Assembly (NCBI GenBank): GCA_024743405.1
Contig: JANSWP010000005.1
Span: 103,524-167,523, forward strand
Direction of reading: 5' to 3'
DNA from: Bacteroidota bacterium
GTDB lineage: Bacteria > Bacteroidota > Bacteroidia > Chitinophagales > Saprospiraceae
DNA length: 64,000 nucleotides
Below the pieces are notes generated by a model, which was given only the letters and a program-made list of their open reading frames with translations, ran no database searches and had not been told where the DNA came from. Position 1 is the first letter of the stretch, and each line of letters opens with the position of its first letter. Position numbers and translations under genes: made by a program. Below, piece by piece: positions 27,650 through 37,027 of the stretch.

Positions 27650-28135
27650 ATGAAAATGATTGTTCTTCTCCTTTTAGTAGTGTTTTTTACCAATTGTAGC
27701 CCCAAAGATATTTCCAAACTATCTTCTGGCGATTTTTCAGCGAATTATCAAAATACGCAGTCAGATGAGATAGTTTTGAAAGGGCTGATTTTAGATAAGG
27801 AAACTAAAGAACCAATAATTTTTGGAAATATTGCGCTTTATAAAGAAGGGGGTTTTGTTCATGGGACGGAATCTGATTTTGATGGGAATTTTAAAATAGC
27901 CCCATTAAGTAAAGGCATTTATTCGATTGAAGTCTCTTATTTGGGGTATCAAACCTTTAAAATGGAGAAAATTAAAGTTAAACAGGGACAAATCATTCAT
28001 TTAAATGTCCAGATTAGTGATGCTTCTACTTCCTGTCCGGTTATTGTTTCACCACAGTATCGAATTATTAACAAGGACAACACGACTCAAGGACAAACAC
28101 TTACCAAAGATCAAATTAGAAATCGGAAAAATTAG
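27650..28135 (+). CDS. Lipoprotein with carboxypeptidase-regulatory-like domain
   Basis: 161 residues. Lipoprotein signal with lipobox FTNC (cysteine at about residue 16). A CarboxypepD_reg-like beta-sandwich (about 40-125) has the usual KGLILDKETKEPIIFGNIALY opening and DFDGNFKIAPL...YSIEVSYLGY pattern, as found at the N-terminus of TonB-dependent receptors. Here it is stand-alone on a lipid anchor, so it is probably a small surface or periplasmic lipoprotein. Confidence 0.82.
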   Translation: MKMIVLLLLVVFFTNCSPKDISKLSSGDFSANYQNTQSDEIVLKGLILDKETKEPIIFGNIALYKEGGFVHGTESDFDGNFKIAPLSKGIYSIEVSYLGYQTFKMEKIKVKQGQIIHLNVQISDASTSCPVIVSPQYRIINKDNTTQGQTLTKDQIRNRKN

Positions 28136-28183
28136 ACATTGAATTCAAAACATTTTTCGTCTTGGATTGTCGTACTTTCATCT

Positions 28184-28228
28184 AGTTTTGAGGTATAGAA
28201 TTTATGACTACCTTCCTAACTCAAAACT
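28184..28228. repeat. Inverted repeat upstream of the CoxIII gene
   Basis: Arms agttttgag and ctcaaaact, 27 bases apart, 20 bases before the start codon. Its role is unknown. Confidence 0.45.
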
Positions 28229-28248
28229 CACTAGTTCAAAACTGAAAA

Positions 28249-28851
28249 ATGAGACACAGCGAGTACGATAATTTTGCTTTCCATCCTTACAATATTATTT
28301 TGATGTTGACCCTATTTGCCATTTCTGCTTTATTTTTGGCATTCTCGGCAGCTTTGGTCTATAATCGAGTTCAAAATGATTTACCACCAATAAAACTACC
28401 AACCCTTTTTATTTTTAATACCCTGATTCTGTTGGGGAGTAGTTATACTATGTTGTGGGCAAAAAAGGCTTATAAAGCCGATGAAACAGTCAATTATCAA
28501 AAAGCTTTATGGGCGACTGTTTCTTTATCTCTAATCTTTTTGGTCTTACAGTTTTTTGGGTGGCAACAATTAATGGCTGAAAACATTTTTCTTACAACGG
28601 GCAATTCAGATGCTTATTTATACCTTTTGTCAGGATTACATTTTGCACACGTCATTGCAGGATTACCCTTTTTGATTTTATTTTTGCGTGCAGCTAAGCT
28701 GAGAATGAAAGAACCTGTTAGTGTTTTAGTTTATTTTTCTGATCCAGAAAAGAAATTAAAGTTGAGGTTGCTTACTATATATTGGCATTTTTTAGATTTG
28801 CTTTGGGTTTACCTAGTTTTGTTTTTTTATTTGAATTACTTGATTCAATAG
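28249..28851 (+). CDS. Cytochrome c oxidase subunit III family protein (stand-alone)
   Basis: 200 residues, five hydrophobic segments (about 14-40, 50-66, 90-108, 120-146, 172-196). CoxIII signatures: GLHFAHVIAGLPFLIL and YWHFLDLLWVYLVLFFYL. This is the short five-helix form. No subunit I or II gene is adjacent, so it may serve an oxidase encoded elsewhere. It ends 80 bases before the PurL-like gene. Confidence 0.85.
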   Translation: MRHSEYDNFAFHPYNIILMLTLFAISALFLAFSAALVYNRVQNDLPPIKLPTLFIFNTLILLGSSYTMLWAKKAYKADETVNYQKALWATVSLSLIFLVLQFFGWQQLMAENIFLTTGNSDAYLYLLSGLHFAHVIAGLPFLILFLRAAKLRMKEPVSVLVYFSDPEKKLKLRLLTIYWHFLDLLWVYLVLFFYLNYLIQ

Positions 28852-28884
28852 TGCCTAAAAAGACTAAACATTCCCACATTCCCT

Positions 28885-28892
28885 TATCTTTG
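28885..28892 (+). promoter_or_regulatory. -7 box candidate for the PurL-like gene
   Basis: TATCTTTG, 40 bases before the ATG. The PurQ-like gene has a comparable box (TACCTTTG) 71 bases before its start. Confidence 0.5.
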
Positions 28893-28931
28893 CACTTTTT
28901 TTCGAAAAGGCTAATTTGATAAGTGAAATAA

Positions 28932-31064
28932 ATGCAACAATCTGAATCACCAATCACCGTTGAAACGGCAAAAAAATTGGGTCTTAGCTCCGATGAATTT
29001 GAAAGAATTTGTGAAATGCTTGGGAGGATACCCAATAATACGGAACTGAGTATTTTTTCCGTCATGTGGTCAGAAGAGTGCTCCTTTAAAAATTCTATTT
29101 TTTGGCTCAAAACGCTTCCTAGAGAAGGCAAAAGTATCCTTAAAAGGGCTGGAAAAGAGTATCCCAATTTGATTGATATTGGAGATGGATTAGCTTGTAC
29201 TTTTCTAATGGAGTCTCAAAATTATCCTTCAAGTATTGAACCTGATCAAGAAACTGGCACTAGGGTTAGCGGTATTCACCGAAATATTTTTGCGATGGGT
29301 GCTCGCCCAATTGCGTCAATGAATTCTCTTCGATTTGGAAATATTGAATCTAATCATACCAAGGATATTGTGAAAACGGTGGTTAAAGGTATTGGAGATT
29401 ATGGCAATGGTATTGGGGTGCCAACAGTTGGGGGCGAAGCATATTTCAACAATAGTTACAATCAAAATATTCTTGTTAATGCAATGTCTGTAGGTATTGT
29501 AAATGCGGGTGACTTAGATTCCAATATTGTAGAAGGATCAGAAAATCCTGTTTTTATCGTAAGCGCTCGAACTGGAGAAGAAGCATCTTGTAGTTACCCA
29601 TTTCAAGAAAAAACACTTTTAGAAGCAACTTTAGAAATTATAAAAACTGGTAGTGTTATTGGAATGCAAAAGATAGGTAAGGCTGGAATCACCGAATCAA
29701 TGTGCCAAATAATTTCGAAAAATGCTATGGGGATGCGTATTGATTTAGATAAGATACCGGCAATAGAAGTGAGTAGAATGTTGGTTGTTGCTAAAAAAGG
29801 AGAAGAGCAAGCTATTTTGGATACATATGCTGAGTGGGATTTATCCTGTGAACAAATTGGGGAGGTGACCGATACCGGGCAATGTGAATTTTGGTCGAAT
29901 GACGAAAAAATAGCAGAGTTGCCGGTCGAGATGTTAGTAAAAGGTGGTGGAGCGCCGGTGTACGAAAGAGCGTTTAAGAAACCTAGATATACCAAGAATA
30001 TTTCCAAATTCAATATTCGTCAAATTTCTACACCCAAGGATATCATAAAAGTCGCAAAAAAGGTTTTTTCTTCGCCAAATATTGTATCTAGAAGATGGAT
30101 TTATGAACAATATGATTCAATGGTAGGCACCAACTCGATGGGATCAGTTGAACCATCAGATGCAGCGCTTGTACGGATTAAAGGGACAAACAAAGCTTTG
30201 GCGATTACGACAGATTGTAATTCAGCCTACGTGTATGCGGATCCTTATGTAGGGACGATGATTGCCGTTGCGGAAGCCTCGAGGAATATTATATGCTCAG
30301 GAGGAATTCCCGTGGCTATTACAAATTGTTTGAACTTTGGAGATCCAAATGACCCCGAGGTATATTGGCAATTTGTACATGCAATTAAAGGAATGGGAGA
30401 TGCTTGTCGAAAATTTAGGACACCTGTTTTAGAGGGGGATGTAAGTTTTTATAATCAATCCATTTTTGAAGATAAAACAGAATCTATTTATCCAACTCCT
30501 GTTATTGGTATGGTGGGTATTTTAGAAGATGTGGACTTGAAAACGACGTTGAACTTTAAGTCAGAAGGGGATCTCATTTATATGTTGGGCAATTCGTATA
30601 ATGATGTGGGAAGTTCTGAATATTTACGTACCTGGCATGGTATTCAATACTCTCCTGTACCTCATTTTGATATGCATGAAGAATATGAAATACAGAGTAG
30701 AATAAAAGAGTTAATCAATCAAGGTTTATTGGAGTCTGCTCATGATGTTTCGGAAGGAGGACTTTTTGTCAATTTGATGGAAAGCGCCATTGTTGGTGGA
30801 TTTGGTTTTCAAGTAGAAACCGTAGAGACCTTCAAAAAGGATGCTTTTTTATTTGGAGAAAGCCAGAGTAGGATTGTCGTAAGCATTCAGCCAAATAGAG
30901 AAGATGACCTTCAAAACTTTCTTATTTCAAACAATGTTTCCTTTACAAAACTTGGCGAAGTTTTTGGAAATGAAGCAATAATAGATGAAATAAATTTTGG
31001 AAGTATTGAGGAGTGGAAACGTGTTTATGAAAATACCCTTTCAGAAAAGATAGAAGGAAAGTAA
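28932..31064 (+). CDS. purL: PurL-like FGAM synthase paralog with dismantled active site
   Basis: 710 residues, small-type PurL fold over its full length (two AIRS-like halves). Canonical PurL enzymes have SEHC, ESHNHPS, GAATGVGG-x-x-RD, IHGA...QVGDPF and SESQERM in the first half. Here these read SEEC (E49 for His), ESQNYPS (Q96 and Y98 for the two His), ETGTRVSG-x-x-RN, a shortened SARTGEEASCSYPF, and IEVSRM. So both catalytic histidines and most Mg/ATP ligands are gone. The second half is better kept (DPYVG, AITNCLNFG, but GDVSFYN for GNVSFYN). The frame is intact and strongly protein-like. It is a PurL homolog; FGAM-synthase activity is doubtful. purS is not in the window. Confidence 0.88.
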   Translation: MQQSESPITVETAKKLGLSSDEFERICEMLGRIPNNTELSIFSVMWSEECSFKNSIFWLKTLPREGKSILKRAGKEYPNLIDIGDGLACTFLMESQNYPSSIEPDQETGTRVSGIHRNIFAMGARPIASMNSLRFGNIESNHTKDIVKTVVKGIGDYGNGIGVPTVGGEAYFNNSYNQNILVNAMSVGIVNAGDLDSNIVEGSENPVFIVSARTGEEASCSYPFQEKTLLEATLEIIKTGSVIGMQKIGKAGITESMCQIISKNAMGMRIDLDKIPAIEVSRMLVVAKKGEEQAILDTYAEWDLSCEQIGEVTDTGQCEFWSNDEKIAELPVEMLVKGGGAPVYERAFKKPRYTKNISKFNIRQISTPKDIIKVAKKVFSSPNIVSRRWIYEQYDSMVGTNSMGSVEPSDAALVRIKGTNKALAITTDCNSAYVYADPYVGTMIAVAEASRNIICSGGIPVAITNCLNFGDPNDPEVYWQFVHAIKGMGDACRKFRTPVLEGDVSFYNQSIFEDKTESIYPTPVIGMVGILEDVDLKTTLNFKSEGDLIYMLGNSYNDVGSSEYLRTWHGIQYSPVPHFDMHEEYEIQSRIKELINQGLLESAHDVSEGGLFVNLMESAIVGGFGFQVETVETFKKDAFLFGESQSRIVVSIQPNREDDLQNFLISNNVSFTKLGEVFGNEAIIDEINFGSIEEWKRVYENTLSEKIEGK

Positions 31065-31220
31065 TAGTTTATTGGTACTTAACAAATAATAACCCTTCAT
31101 TATTTTTGTGTTAAAATGTTTACGCATTTTGGTGAGGTATGACTCTCTGTACTAATTTTGTCAAAATTTTGAAATAAGAATTCCGTAATAACAATCATAA
31201 ATTCAAAATCCAGATTGAAC

Positions 31221-32363
31221 ATGAAAAATACGATTACATTCGTTTTTGCAATCGCAATAGCTATTTTAGGCATGGGCTGTGGAAGTTCGGGGGGCTATGA
31301 TGGACCAGGTTCTATCATTTCCGGAAATATCAAAAATGCAGCTAATCTTCAAGCATTTCTCGATTTAGTTTCGGTTGGAAGTGGTGCGAATAACATCATT
31401 GCCAAAACTGAAATCGATGCTGATGGAAATTACCGTTTTGACCTTGCTGACGGTGTTGATGCAGGAATCTACCGATTAAGAATTGGTGCCAAAAGAGTCA
31501 ACTTAGTTTTTGACGGAACTGAAAAGGATGTTCGCGTCAATGGAGATTTGAGCAATTTACAATCTTATAACTTTGATGTGCAGGGTTCTCCAAGTTCAAC
31601 TACTTATCGAAATGTTTTTCAAGATCTGAAAAACCGAAAACTAGACTCTGAGGGTTTGAAATTATTTGTAGATACTACTTCAAATCCATTGACTGGAATG
31701 TTGGTGGCTATTCAAGCATTACAGAATAAACAATTTTTGGATACCCACAAAAAAGCACAAGCACGATTAGCTAGTACTTACCCTTCTTCGCCTTATTTGA
31801 AAGGATATGGTGAATTTGTTACTAGTTTGTCTACCGTGAATAACAACAACTCAAAAGGATTTCAATTTATTGATGTGGAGAATCGTCAAGAAGCTCCAGA
31901 CATTGATTTGCCAAGTCCAAATGGTAAAAAATATGCTTTGTCAGATTTGAAAGGACAAGTAGTTTTACTTGATTTTTGGGCAAGTTGGTGTGGTCCTTGT
32001 CGTCGCGAAAATCCTCATGTAGTTGACATCTACAAAAAATATAAGGAAAAAGGATTCACTGTTTTTAGTGTGTCTTTGGATGGAATGGATTCAAGAACGA
32101 AAGCGCGTTTTGGAAATGACGAAGGGAAAATTAAGGATTTTGTAAATCAACAAAAAGATCGTTGGACAAATGCGATTGCACAAGATAAATTAGAGTGGGA
32201 TTATCATGTTTCTGATTTGAAAAAATGGGAATGTGCTCCAGCTAAACAATATGGCGTTTCTTCCATTCCTAGAACTTTTATGATTGATAGAGACGGAAAA
32301 ATTGCAGCAATGAATTTGAGAGGAGCTGGTCAGATTGAAGATGCTTTATTGAAGTTGTTATAA
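31221..32363 (+). CDS. TlpA/ResA-like thioredoxin-fold lipoprotein
   Basis: 380 residues from the ATG at 31221 (a TTG lies two codons upstream). Lipobox GMGC puts the lipidated cysteine at about residue 20. The N-terminal DUF4369-like beta domain (about 35-140) and a helical linker lead to an AhpC/TSA-thioredoxin domain (about 225-380) with redox motif WCGPC and the cis-proline segment SSIPRTF. It reduces disulfides or peroxides in the periplasm; common next to respiratory or T9SS genes. A terminator follows. Confidence 0.9.
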   Translation: MKNTITFVFAIAIAILGMGCGSSGGYDGPGSIISGNIKNAANLQAFLDLVSVGSGANNIIAKTEIDADGNYRFDLADGVDAGIYRLRIGAKRVNLVFDGTEKDVRVNGDLSNLQSYNFDVQGSPSSTTYRNVFQDLKNRKLDSEGLKLFVDTTSNPLTGMLVAIQALQNKQFLDTHKKAQARLASTYPSSPYLKGYGEFVTSLSTVNNNNSKGFQFIDVENRQEAPDIDLPSPNGKKYALSDLKGQVVLLDFWASWCGPCRRENPHVVDIYKKYKEKGFTVFSVSLDGMDSRTKARFGNDEGKIKDFVNQQKDRWTNAIAQDKLEWDYHVSDLKKWECAPAKQYGVSSIPRTFMIDRDGKIAAMNLRGAGQIEDALLKLL

Positions 32364-32403
32364 AATTTAATCTTCCTTTCCTTATTATTTGGGATTGTTA
32401 TAT

Positions 32404-32442
32404 AAAAAAGCGGTCATTCTCGTATGAGAATGACCGCTTTTC
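32404..32442 (+). terminator. Terminator after the TlpA-like gene
   Basis: Perfect stem aaaagcggtcattctc / gagaatgaccgctttt with a 4-base loop. Element C starts right behind it. Confidence 0.92.
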
Positions 32443-32444
32443 AT

Positions 32445-32610
32445 TTAGAGAGGAGGAAAAATATAACCTACCCATTTTACTTGTTACTTTTCTTTTATAC
32501 ATCGTTAAAAATACTCGCCATACCTTTGGGTATGTATGCGTTTTTTGACTCGTCAAAAAAATAATAACTTCCTAAAATTTGGGTACCTTATTTATTCCCT
32601 CCTCCCTTAA
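32445..32610 (+). repeat. Palindromic intergenic element, copy C
   Basis: Arms built on gaggaggaa.. / ..ttccctcctcc; core cgttaaaaatactcgccatacc, gggtatg and tgcgttttttgactcg. It fills the space between two convergent genes. Same subgroup as A, B, D and F, but with its own arm sequence. Confidence 0.88.
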
Positions 32611-32632
32611 TAGAAAAAAAGGCTGAATGTAT

Positions 32633-33613
32633 TTAACCTTTCAACTCTTCACCAACTCTATCTAGAAGTGCTTTTGTTGCCATAATTCCTTCTTTCTCAG
32701 ATAGCACACTTCCTTCATATTCGATTCCTACATAGCCATTATAGCCTGCTGCTTTCACAATTTGCATCATTTTTAAATAATCTGTATTTGTCTCATTGCC
32801 ATTGGCGTCAAAATCATGGGACTTGGCACTTACTGCTTTTGCAAAAGGCATTAATTCAGTCACACCCATATATCGGTCATATTCATCGGCACATTTTCCG
32901 TTTTCATTTCGCACACAAAAATTACCAAAATCAGGCAGGGTTCCACAGTTAGGTATATTGATTCGAGCCATGATACCTGATAACCATTTACCATCAGAAG
33001 AAAATCCACCATGGTTTTCGACAATTACGTTGATATCGAAATCTTTCGCAAAAGTGGCCAATGATCCCAATCCATCTATTGCAGCTTTCCCGGCCTCTCC
33101 AATATCTGGATTTGAACTGTAGGCATTCACTCGAATAGAATGACAGCCTAATGTTTTGGCCGCTTCAACCCATTTGTAATGATTTTCAACAGCTTTTTTT
33201 CTTTGGGCATCATCTGTTTCTGCCAACCCTCCTTCGCTATCAATCATTATCAAAAGATTTTTCACGCCGTTGTCTGCTGCTCTCTTATTCATTTCCGCAA
33301 GGTAAGCAGCGTCTTTAGCCTTGTCTTTGAAAAATTGGTTTACATACTCTATCGCTCCAATGTCATAATCATTTCGTGCCGCAGCCGCGAAATCCAAATT
33401 ATCCATTTCGCCACTTTGTAAGGCTCGATGTAAAGACCATTGAGCTAATGAAACTTTGAAAAATGCTTCCATAGGCTTTTTTGTTTCAGTTGACGATTGA
33501 TCCTCTTCTGTAGATTCTGTGGTGGTGGTATTACCACAGGCATACATTCCAAATAGACCCAAGCCTAGGGCTGCTTTACTGGTATGTCGTATAAATTTTC
33601 GTCTTGTTTGCAT
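32633..33613 (-). CDS. Exported sugar phosphate isomerase/epimerase-like TIM-barrel protein
   Basis: 326 residues. A twin-arginine signal ([21 protein letters not shown]) leads into a cysteine that could be a lipobox (MYACG). The AP-endonuclease-2/xylose-isomerase-like barrel (about 50-325) has the usual [28 protein letters not shown] and GYVGIEYEG strand ends with metal-ligand candidates (E, D, H, E). Exported members in Bacteroidota are thought to act on carbohydrates or cyclic polyols; the substrate here is unknown. Confidence 0.88.
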   Translation of the reverse strand: MQTRRKFIRHTSKAALGLGLFGMYACGNTTTTESTEEDQSSTETKKPMEAFFKVSLAQWSLHRALQSGEMDNLDFAAAARNDYDIGAIEYVNQFFKDKAKDAAYLAEMNKRAADNGVKNLLIMIDSEGGLAETDDAQRKKAVENHYKWVEAAKTLGCHSIRVNAYSSNPDIGEAGKAAIDGLGSLATFAKDFDINVIVENHGGFSSDGKWLSGIMARINIPNCGTLPDFGNFCVRNENGKCADEYDRYMGVTELMPFAKAVSAKSHDFDANGNETNTDYLKMMQIVKAAGYNGYVGIEYEGSVLSEKEGIMATKALLDRVGEELKG

Positions 33614-33858
33614 ATTCGATTTTATTTAAAATTGTTGTATTAACTATTGAAATTTGAACATTTTTAAATGACTTCCAAACTTAGTAAAATTAATTTTATT
33701 CTAAGAGCTTGGATAAACCCAAGTCATAGATTACTGCAACAGGCGCCTTTAGCGCGATGGTACAGTATAGAAGTGCAGCTTAATTCTGTTCAAGAACTAT
33801 TCCTAATTGAATTTAAAAAAATGGATAGAAAATAAGGAAGAAGAAGTGTTTAATGACT

Positions 33859-34806
33859 TCAATCAATCCACTTTTTTACATCAAAAAGATAGAATTCACC
33901 CAATTGTCGAGACCCAGCTTCAGAGGACATAAGAAATTGTTCTTCTTCAAAAAGGCAGATTCCTTCAACTTGTTTGTCCATAGGCAAATTGATTCTTTGA
34001 TTCTTTCCATCGAAAAATTCCCTTCCTTTATAGTCCCAAAATACCCATAGATAAGGGTTGAATAAGCCATTTTGTCCACTGAATTTATAACCTGATAAGA
34101 CTAAAATTTTATTGGTCTTATCAATACCGGCTGCCGTAATTGTTCCTTTTGTATCGAAAGAATCTAATAACTGAGGGATATGTTTTCCTGCAGTTTTTGG
34201 AAGACGATAAAGACGTGTCTGGTAGTCTTGATGGTTTTTTGAAAATAAGTAAATACTATCTTCCGAAACAATCATGGCCTCACAATCAAAATTGTGTTGG
34301 TAGGCACCTCTATCAAATCGTTCTTGGTCAGGGTATCGGAATTCAATAACTTCAAAATTAGAAACGGTGTCTTTCGTCAATTCATTTTTAGGAACCTTAT
34401 AAATGACCAAATCTTGTCGATGCCCGCCATTATTTCCAAAGTCACCGACATAAAGGGACGTCTCGTCTTGGGCCAGTTCTTCCCAATCTTTGCTTTTGGC
34501 ATTTTCTAATAAAACCGTTTTAGTAAGTTTCTGATTATCAATATCTAATTGATAAAGACAAGGACCGTCTCCACTATCATTATGAGTCCAAATAGCGTTT
34601 TCGAAATGGACAAGACCTGAACTTTCTTTAATTCGGTCAGGTAGGGTATTGAAAGCTTTTATTGTTGTATCAATGGGATAGCTAAGTGTGTTTTGAGCAG
34701 TTAACGGTTGATTATGGCAAGCTGTAATATGGATTAAGAGCGCACCAATTATTGTAAAAAAAACTAGTAAATAAAGCGTAATTAAAGGCTTTGAATTGCT
34801 CATCAT
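33859..34806 (-). CDS. Lipoprotein with beta-propeller-like repeats
   Basis: 315 residues. Hydrophobic signal with possible lipobox ITAC (cysteine about residue 29). The mature part reads like a beta-propeller: ESSGLVHFENAIWTHNDSGDGPCLYQLD, DWEELAQDETSLYVGDFGNN, DCEAMIVSEDSIYLFSKN. Similar proteins are widespread in Bacteroidota with no assigned role. Not linked to a neighbour by context; element D and purE lie upstream. Confidence 0.72.
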   Translation of the reverse strand: MMSNSKPLITLYLLVFFTIIGALLIHITACHNQPLTAQNTLSYPIDTTIKAFNTLPDRIKESSGLVHFENAIWTHNDSGDGPCLYQLDIDNQKLTKTVLLENAKSKDWEELAQDETSLYVGDFGNNGGHRQDLVIYKVPKNELTKDTVSNFEVIEFRYPDQERFDRGAYQHNFDCEAMIVSEDSIYLFSKNHQDYQTRLYRLPKTAGKHIPQLLDSFDTKGTITAAGIDKTNKILVLSGYKFSGQNGLFNPYLWVFWDYKGREFFDGKNQRINLPMDKQVEGICLFEEEQFLMSSEAGSRQLGEFYLFDVKKWID

Positions 34807-34914
34807 AAATTGAAAATTATAAAAACAACCAATTTTTAATTTTTAACACTAATTGATTCAAACACAACACTTAGTAGTCTTTCAAGCTAAAACTGTCGGA
34901 TAATCTTTGGTATT

Positions 34915-35006
34915 ATTTCCTCCTGCAAATCGTTAAAAATACTCACCATACCTTTGGGTATGGCTGTGTTTTTTGCCTCAACTGAAGAAAAATTAGCTGT
35001 GCAACA
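34915..35006 (+). repeat. Palindromic intergenic element, copy D (truncated)
   Basis: It keeps the core: cgttaaaaatactcaccatacc, gggtatggc and tgtgttttttgcctcaactgaa. It lacks recognisable outer arms. It ends at the purE stop codon. Confidence 0.8.
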
Positions 35007-35007
35007 T

Positions 35008-35514
35008 TTATGCTTTTACATAATTTTCATAGCCCATGTCATCCAAGCGTTCGTATTTTTTTGCGACACCAGCCGCCATATCCGTTTTATATTGAATCAT
35101 TCGATTTTGTAAACTATCATCATGACACCCTAAAATTTGTGCAGCTAAAATACCCGCATTTTTTGCTGCATTTAGGGCTACTGTTGCCACAGGTACACCA
35201 TTTGGCATTTGTAAAATGGATAGCATGGAGTCCCATCCGTCAATAGAATTAGATGACTTAACGGGCACTCCGATCACTGGAAGTGGTGATAAAGAGGCCA
35301 CCATGCCAGGCAAATGAGCTGCACCGCCAGCACCAGCGATAATTACTTTGATGCCTCTACCATGTGCATTTTTAGCAAATTCAAACATTCGTTCCGGAGT
35401 ACGATGTGCGGAGACGATGGTTAATTCAAATTCAACGCCTAATTCTTTTAAAACATCCGCAGCTTGTCTCATGACTGGCAAATCGGAATCGGAACCCATG
35501 ATAATACTGACCAT
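35008..35514 (-). CDS. purE: N5-carboxyaminoimidazole ribonucleotide mutase PurE
   Basis: 168 residues, class I Pur[19 protein letters not shown] (catalytic His), [15 protein letters not shown] and [10 protein letters not shown] are all intact. It converts N5-CAIR to CAIR using the product of PurK, encoded 9 bases upstream on the same strand. Confidence 0.97.
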   Translation of the reverse strand: MVSIIMGSDSDLPVMRQAADVLKELGVEFELTIVSAHRTPERMFEFAKNAHGRGIKVIIAGAGGAAHLPGMVASLSPLPVIGVPVKSSNSIDGWDSMLSILQMPNGVPVATVALNAAKNAGILAAQILGCHDDSLQNRMIQYKTDMAAGVAKKYERLDDMGYENYVKA

Positions 35515-35523
35515 AATTTTAAT

Positions 35524-36678
35524 TTAACTTTTGATCACTAAATTTTTCAAAACAAACCGGCCTTTTTCTTTTGCCTTTTCTATTTCTTCGTCCAAGATAG
35601 TGGCGTGTCCCATTTTTCGAAAAGGTTTTGTGATTTCTTTCCCATAAAAATGAATTTTCACACCCTCGGTTGCTATACATTTATCCAATCCTTCATAGAT
35701 TGCTTGCCCCGTATATCCTTCTGCACCTAATAAATTAACCATAACGGAAGGTGTTTTCATTTTGGTACTTCCGAGGGGTAAATTTAATATGGCCCTCAAT
35801 TGCTGTTGAAACTGAGAAGTATAACATGAGTCTATGGTATGATGTCCAGAGTTATGTGTTCTCGGTGCTACCTCATTAATCAGGATTTGACCGTTTTTTG
35901 TCCAAAATAATTCAACTGCCAAGAGTCCACAAATATCAAAATCAGCGATGGTTTCCTTAGCAAGTATTTCAGCTCGTTGAGCCACTTCATAAGGAATATC
36001 AGCAGGGCAAACTAAGAACTCGACTAAATTAGCCACCGGGTTGAACTCCATTTCTACGGCTGGAAAAGTTTGCATTTCGCCATTTTCATTACGAGCGACA
36101 ATAACCGCAATTTCTTTTTCAATGTCTACTAATGGTTCAATGACTGAGGGTGTCATCAATATTTTCTCAATATCGTTTTCAGATAGGATAACGGCTACAC
36201 CCTTTCCATCATAACCTGCTGTCCGCGATTTTTGCACAAAAGGATATTCCAATGTTCCATTATTCAAAGCCTGTTTGATCGCTTCACCACTTTCGTATAA
36301 TTCAAAAGATGAAGTAGGCAGCCCTTTATCTGCATAAAATTGTTTTTGTAAACCCTTATCTTTTATAATATTCAACGCACTCGGAGATGGGTGTACTTTC
36401 ACACCTTCTGATTCCAACTTCAACAGTGCCTCTGTATTGACATGTTCAATTTCAATAGTCAAGACATCGACTTGTTTGCCGAAATTGTATACATCATCGA
36501 AATCCTTAAAATTGCCTTCTATAAAATGAGAACATACTTGTCCGGCAGGAAAGTCTGAAGAGGTATCTAAAATCCAGGTTTGCAAATGCCAATTTTGAGC
36601 AGCCAAGCAGAGCATTTTGCCGAGTTGACCGCCTCCCAATATGCCAACTTTGAAATCTGGATGTATGATATTTTGCAT
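35524..36678 (-). CDS. purK: N5-carboxyaminoimidazole ribonucleotide synthase PurK
   Basis: 384 residues from the ATG at 36676-36678 (MQNIIHPDFKVGILGGGQLG). A longer frame reaches back to 36750, but that extension runs into the promoter and an upstream terminator, so I reject it. ATP-grasp enzyme: PFVQKSRTAGYDGKGV, then NEVAPRTHNSGHHTIDSC. It makes N5-CAIR from AIR, bicarbonate and ATP. Operon purK-purE. Confidence 0.96.
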   Translation of the reverse strand: MQNIIHPDFKVGILGGGQLGKMLCLAAQNWHLQTWILDTSSDFPAGQVCSHFIEGNFKDFDDVYNFGKQVDVLTIEIEHVNTEALLKLESEGVKVHPSPSALNIIKDKGLQKQFYADKGLPTSSFELYESGEAIKQALNNGTLEYPFVQKSRTAGYDGKGVAVILSENDIEKILMTPSVIEPLVDIEKEIAVIVARNENGEMQTFPAVEMEFNPVANLVEFLVCPADIPYEVAQRAEILAKETIADFDICGLLAVELFWTKNGQILINEVAPRTHNSGHHTIDSCYTSQFQQQLRAILNLPLGSTKMKTPSVMVNLLGAEGYTGQAIYEGLDKCIATEGVKIHFYGKEITKPFRKMGHATILDEEIEKAKEKGRFVLKNLVIKS

Positions 36679-36697
36679 GGTTGATTTTTTTGGATCG

Positions 36698-36729
36698 CAA
36701 ATATAAAAAAATAAAAAAGCCCCTTCCAA
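36698..36729 (-). promoter_or_regulatory. Promoter of purK-purE
   Basis: On the minus strand, TTG (36727-36729) is followed after 21 bases by TATATTTG (36698-36705), 20 bases before the purK ATG. It partly overlaps the terminator at 36719-36748. Confidence 0.6.
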
Positions 36730-36748
36730 ACACAATGCTGGAAGGGGC
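36719..36748 (-). terminator. Terminator upstream of purK
   Basis: Stem gccccttcca / tggaaggggc followed on the minus strand by ttttttattttttt. It ends whatever transcript comes from the 37-38 kb region. Confidence 0.88.
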
Positions 36749-36833
36749 AATAATTACCTTATTTATCAATCTAATAGTTTAAGTGATTGCTTTTATGCTG
36801 TCTTTTCAGTCCAAGTAGGCAATCAGCATTTCT

Positions 36834-36929
36834 TTAAGCGCTTTCATTTTCAATAGGATTACACAGGGTGTCAATATTGAGGAACATGATGCCGAGAGAT
36901 AAAATGGCAAAAAGGATAATTTCTTCCAT
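36834..36929 (-). CDS. Possible 31-residue hydrophobic peptide
   Basis: Reading MEEIILFAILSLGIMFLNI followed by a short polar tail ending IENESA: one membrane helix and an acidic end. It lies between a 74-base hairpin and a strong terminator. Small hydrophobic peptides of this size next to stable RNA structures occur in type I toxin loci, but I have no homology and no antisense promoter, so this is only a candidate gene. Confidence 0.3.
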   Translation of the reverse strand: MEEIILFAILSLGIMFLNIDTLCNPIENESA

Positions 36930-36940
36930 GGTTTTGTTGT

Positions 36941-37014
36941 TTCTAGCGGTGTCTCTCGAAGAGGACACCGCGGTATCATAGACGCGGTGTCTTCTTCGAG
37001 AGACACCACTAGAA
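36941..37014. repeat. Long hairpin, 32-bp arms
   Basis: Arms 36941-36972 and 36983-37014 match at 30 of 32 positions (centre motif ggtgtctctcgaaga) around a 10-base loop. It lies just 3' of the decayed T9SS gene on the minus strand and has no T-tract, so it is not a standard terminator. Confidence 0.85.
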
Positions 37015-37027
37015 CTATTGATATTAT

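Noticed and set aside
36678..36750. 24-residue N-terminal extension of PurK
   Set aside because: It would be translated from inside the promoter and terminator, and the family starts at the GILGGGQLG region right after the chosen ATG.
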